This document shows positions 63,930 through 64,000 of a stretch of 64,000 bases of DNA, in pieces. The DNA is taken from positions 434,001 through 498,000 of the forward strand of contig NZ_OY762655.1 in assembly GCF_963666255.1 (NCBI RefSeq), given 5' to 3'. The notes under the pieces are model-generated. The model was not told where the DNA came from, did not search any database, and worked only from the letters and a program-made list of their open reading frames with translations. The position numbers and the translations under genes are program-made. The number at the start of each line of letters is the position of its first letter. Positions within the stretch are counted from its first letter, which is position 1. The DNA is from an uncultured Propionivibrio sp. Its GTDB lineage: Bacteria; Pseudomonadota; Gammaproteobacteria; Burkholderiales; Rhodocyclaceae.

Positions 63930-64000
63930 TGGTGCCCGGAACCGGGATCGAACCGGTACAGCCGCAAGGCCGAGAGATTTTAAGTCTCTTGTGTCTACCA
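63930..64000 (-). tRNA. tRNA-Leu (UAA), 5' end outside the window
   Basis: On the minus strand the 3' end reads GGTTCGATCCCGGTTCCGGG then CACCA, with encoded CCA at 63930-63932. A long variable arm (CGGCCTTGCGGCTG) marks a class II tRNA. The anticodon stem-loop AGAGA-CTTAAAA-TCTCT gives anticodon UAA. The D arm and acceptor 5' strand lie partly beyond the window. Confidence 0.93.

Noticed and set aside
63930-64000. tRNA-Leu as integration site for the second TPS locus
   Set aside because: No integrase gene or duplicated tRNA 3' end was found in the 6 kb beside it.

Overview
The window reads as chromosome of a betaproteobacterium, most likely a Rhodocyclales-type organism. This is inferred from gene content (vitamin-B12 salvage genes, two-partner secretion loci, DUF1178 next to tRNA-Leu, a betaproteobacterial type of integrase with a divergent KfrA-like gene) and the generally high G+C. 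It was not established by any search. Most of the window is G+C-rich; roughly 17.9-19.6 kb is conspicuously A+T-rich and looks acquired.

Layout. 0-3.8 kb: the end of a frameshifted 2,3-diketo-L-gulonate reductase gene, a GntR regulator, a DUF423 membrane protein, an N-terminally short diguanylate cyclase and an IS3-family remnant. 3.85-15.7 kb: a two-partner secretion (TPS) locus of TpsB, a TPR/glycosyltransferase-like protein and a large TpsA adhesin. It is divergent from a 1214-residue BTAD / degenerate-cyclase / AAA / TPR regulator. 16.1-17.1 kb: a MarR-GNAT fusion with twin operator boxes. 17.6-29 kb: an accessory island holding an unrecognised A+T-rich gene pair with a PD-(D/E)XK-like nuclease, a second nuclease-like protein, a VPA1262-like/PLD-like protein coupled to an unknown 597-residue protein, a frameshifted DUF4238 gene, a possible PIN-like protein and a tyrosine recombinase cut off before its catalytic domain. 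29-32 kb: KfrA-like protein, IHF/HU pseudogene and ParB, probably relics of a mobile element.

32.4-48.8 kb is a corrinoid/cobalt uptake and salvage region. On the plus strand lie btuF, btuC, btuD and a cytoplasmic cbiZ. On the minus strand, one operon behind a cobalamin riboswitch encodes an exported CbiZ-nitrilase fusion, a BtuB-like receptor, an ExbB-like channel, a DUF2149 protein, a CobN-family chelatase with a signal peptide and a C-terminal membrane anchor, then TonB, ExbB and ExbD. A second cobalamin riboswitch precedes cbiM-cbiN. The receptor/ExbB-like/DUF2149/CobN-like combination resembles the haem-uptake hmuRSUV genes of Bacteroidetes, but here it sits under B12 control and with CbiZ. 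It is the strongest candidate for an undescribed system: corrin (or metal) processing in the periplasm, coupled to TonB-dependent uptake.

49-64 kb: a cupin, a three-gene DUF2325 operon behind a near-perfect Fur box, an MFS exporter with an 11-G tract just before its ribosome binding site and a divergent LysR regulator, a chemotaxis receptor, a glutathione S-transferase, a LysR fragment, a second TPS locus whose TpsB has lost its 5' end, a strong terminator, DUF1178 and a tRNA-Leu(UAA) running off the window.
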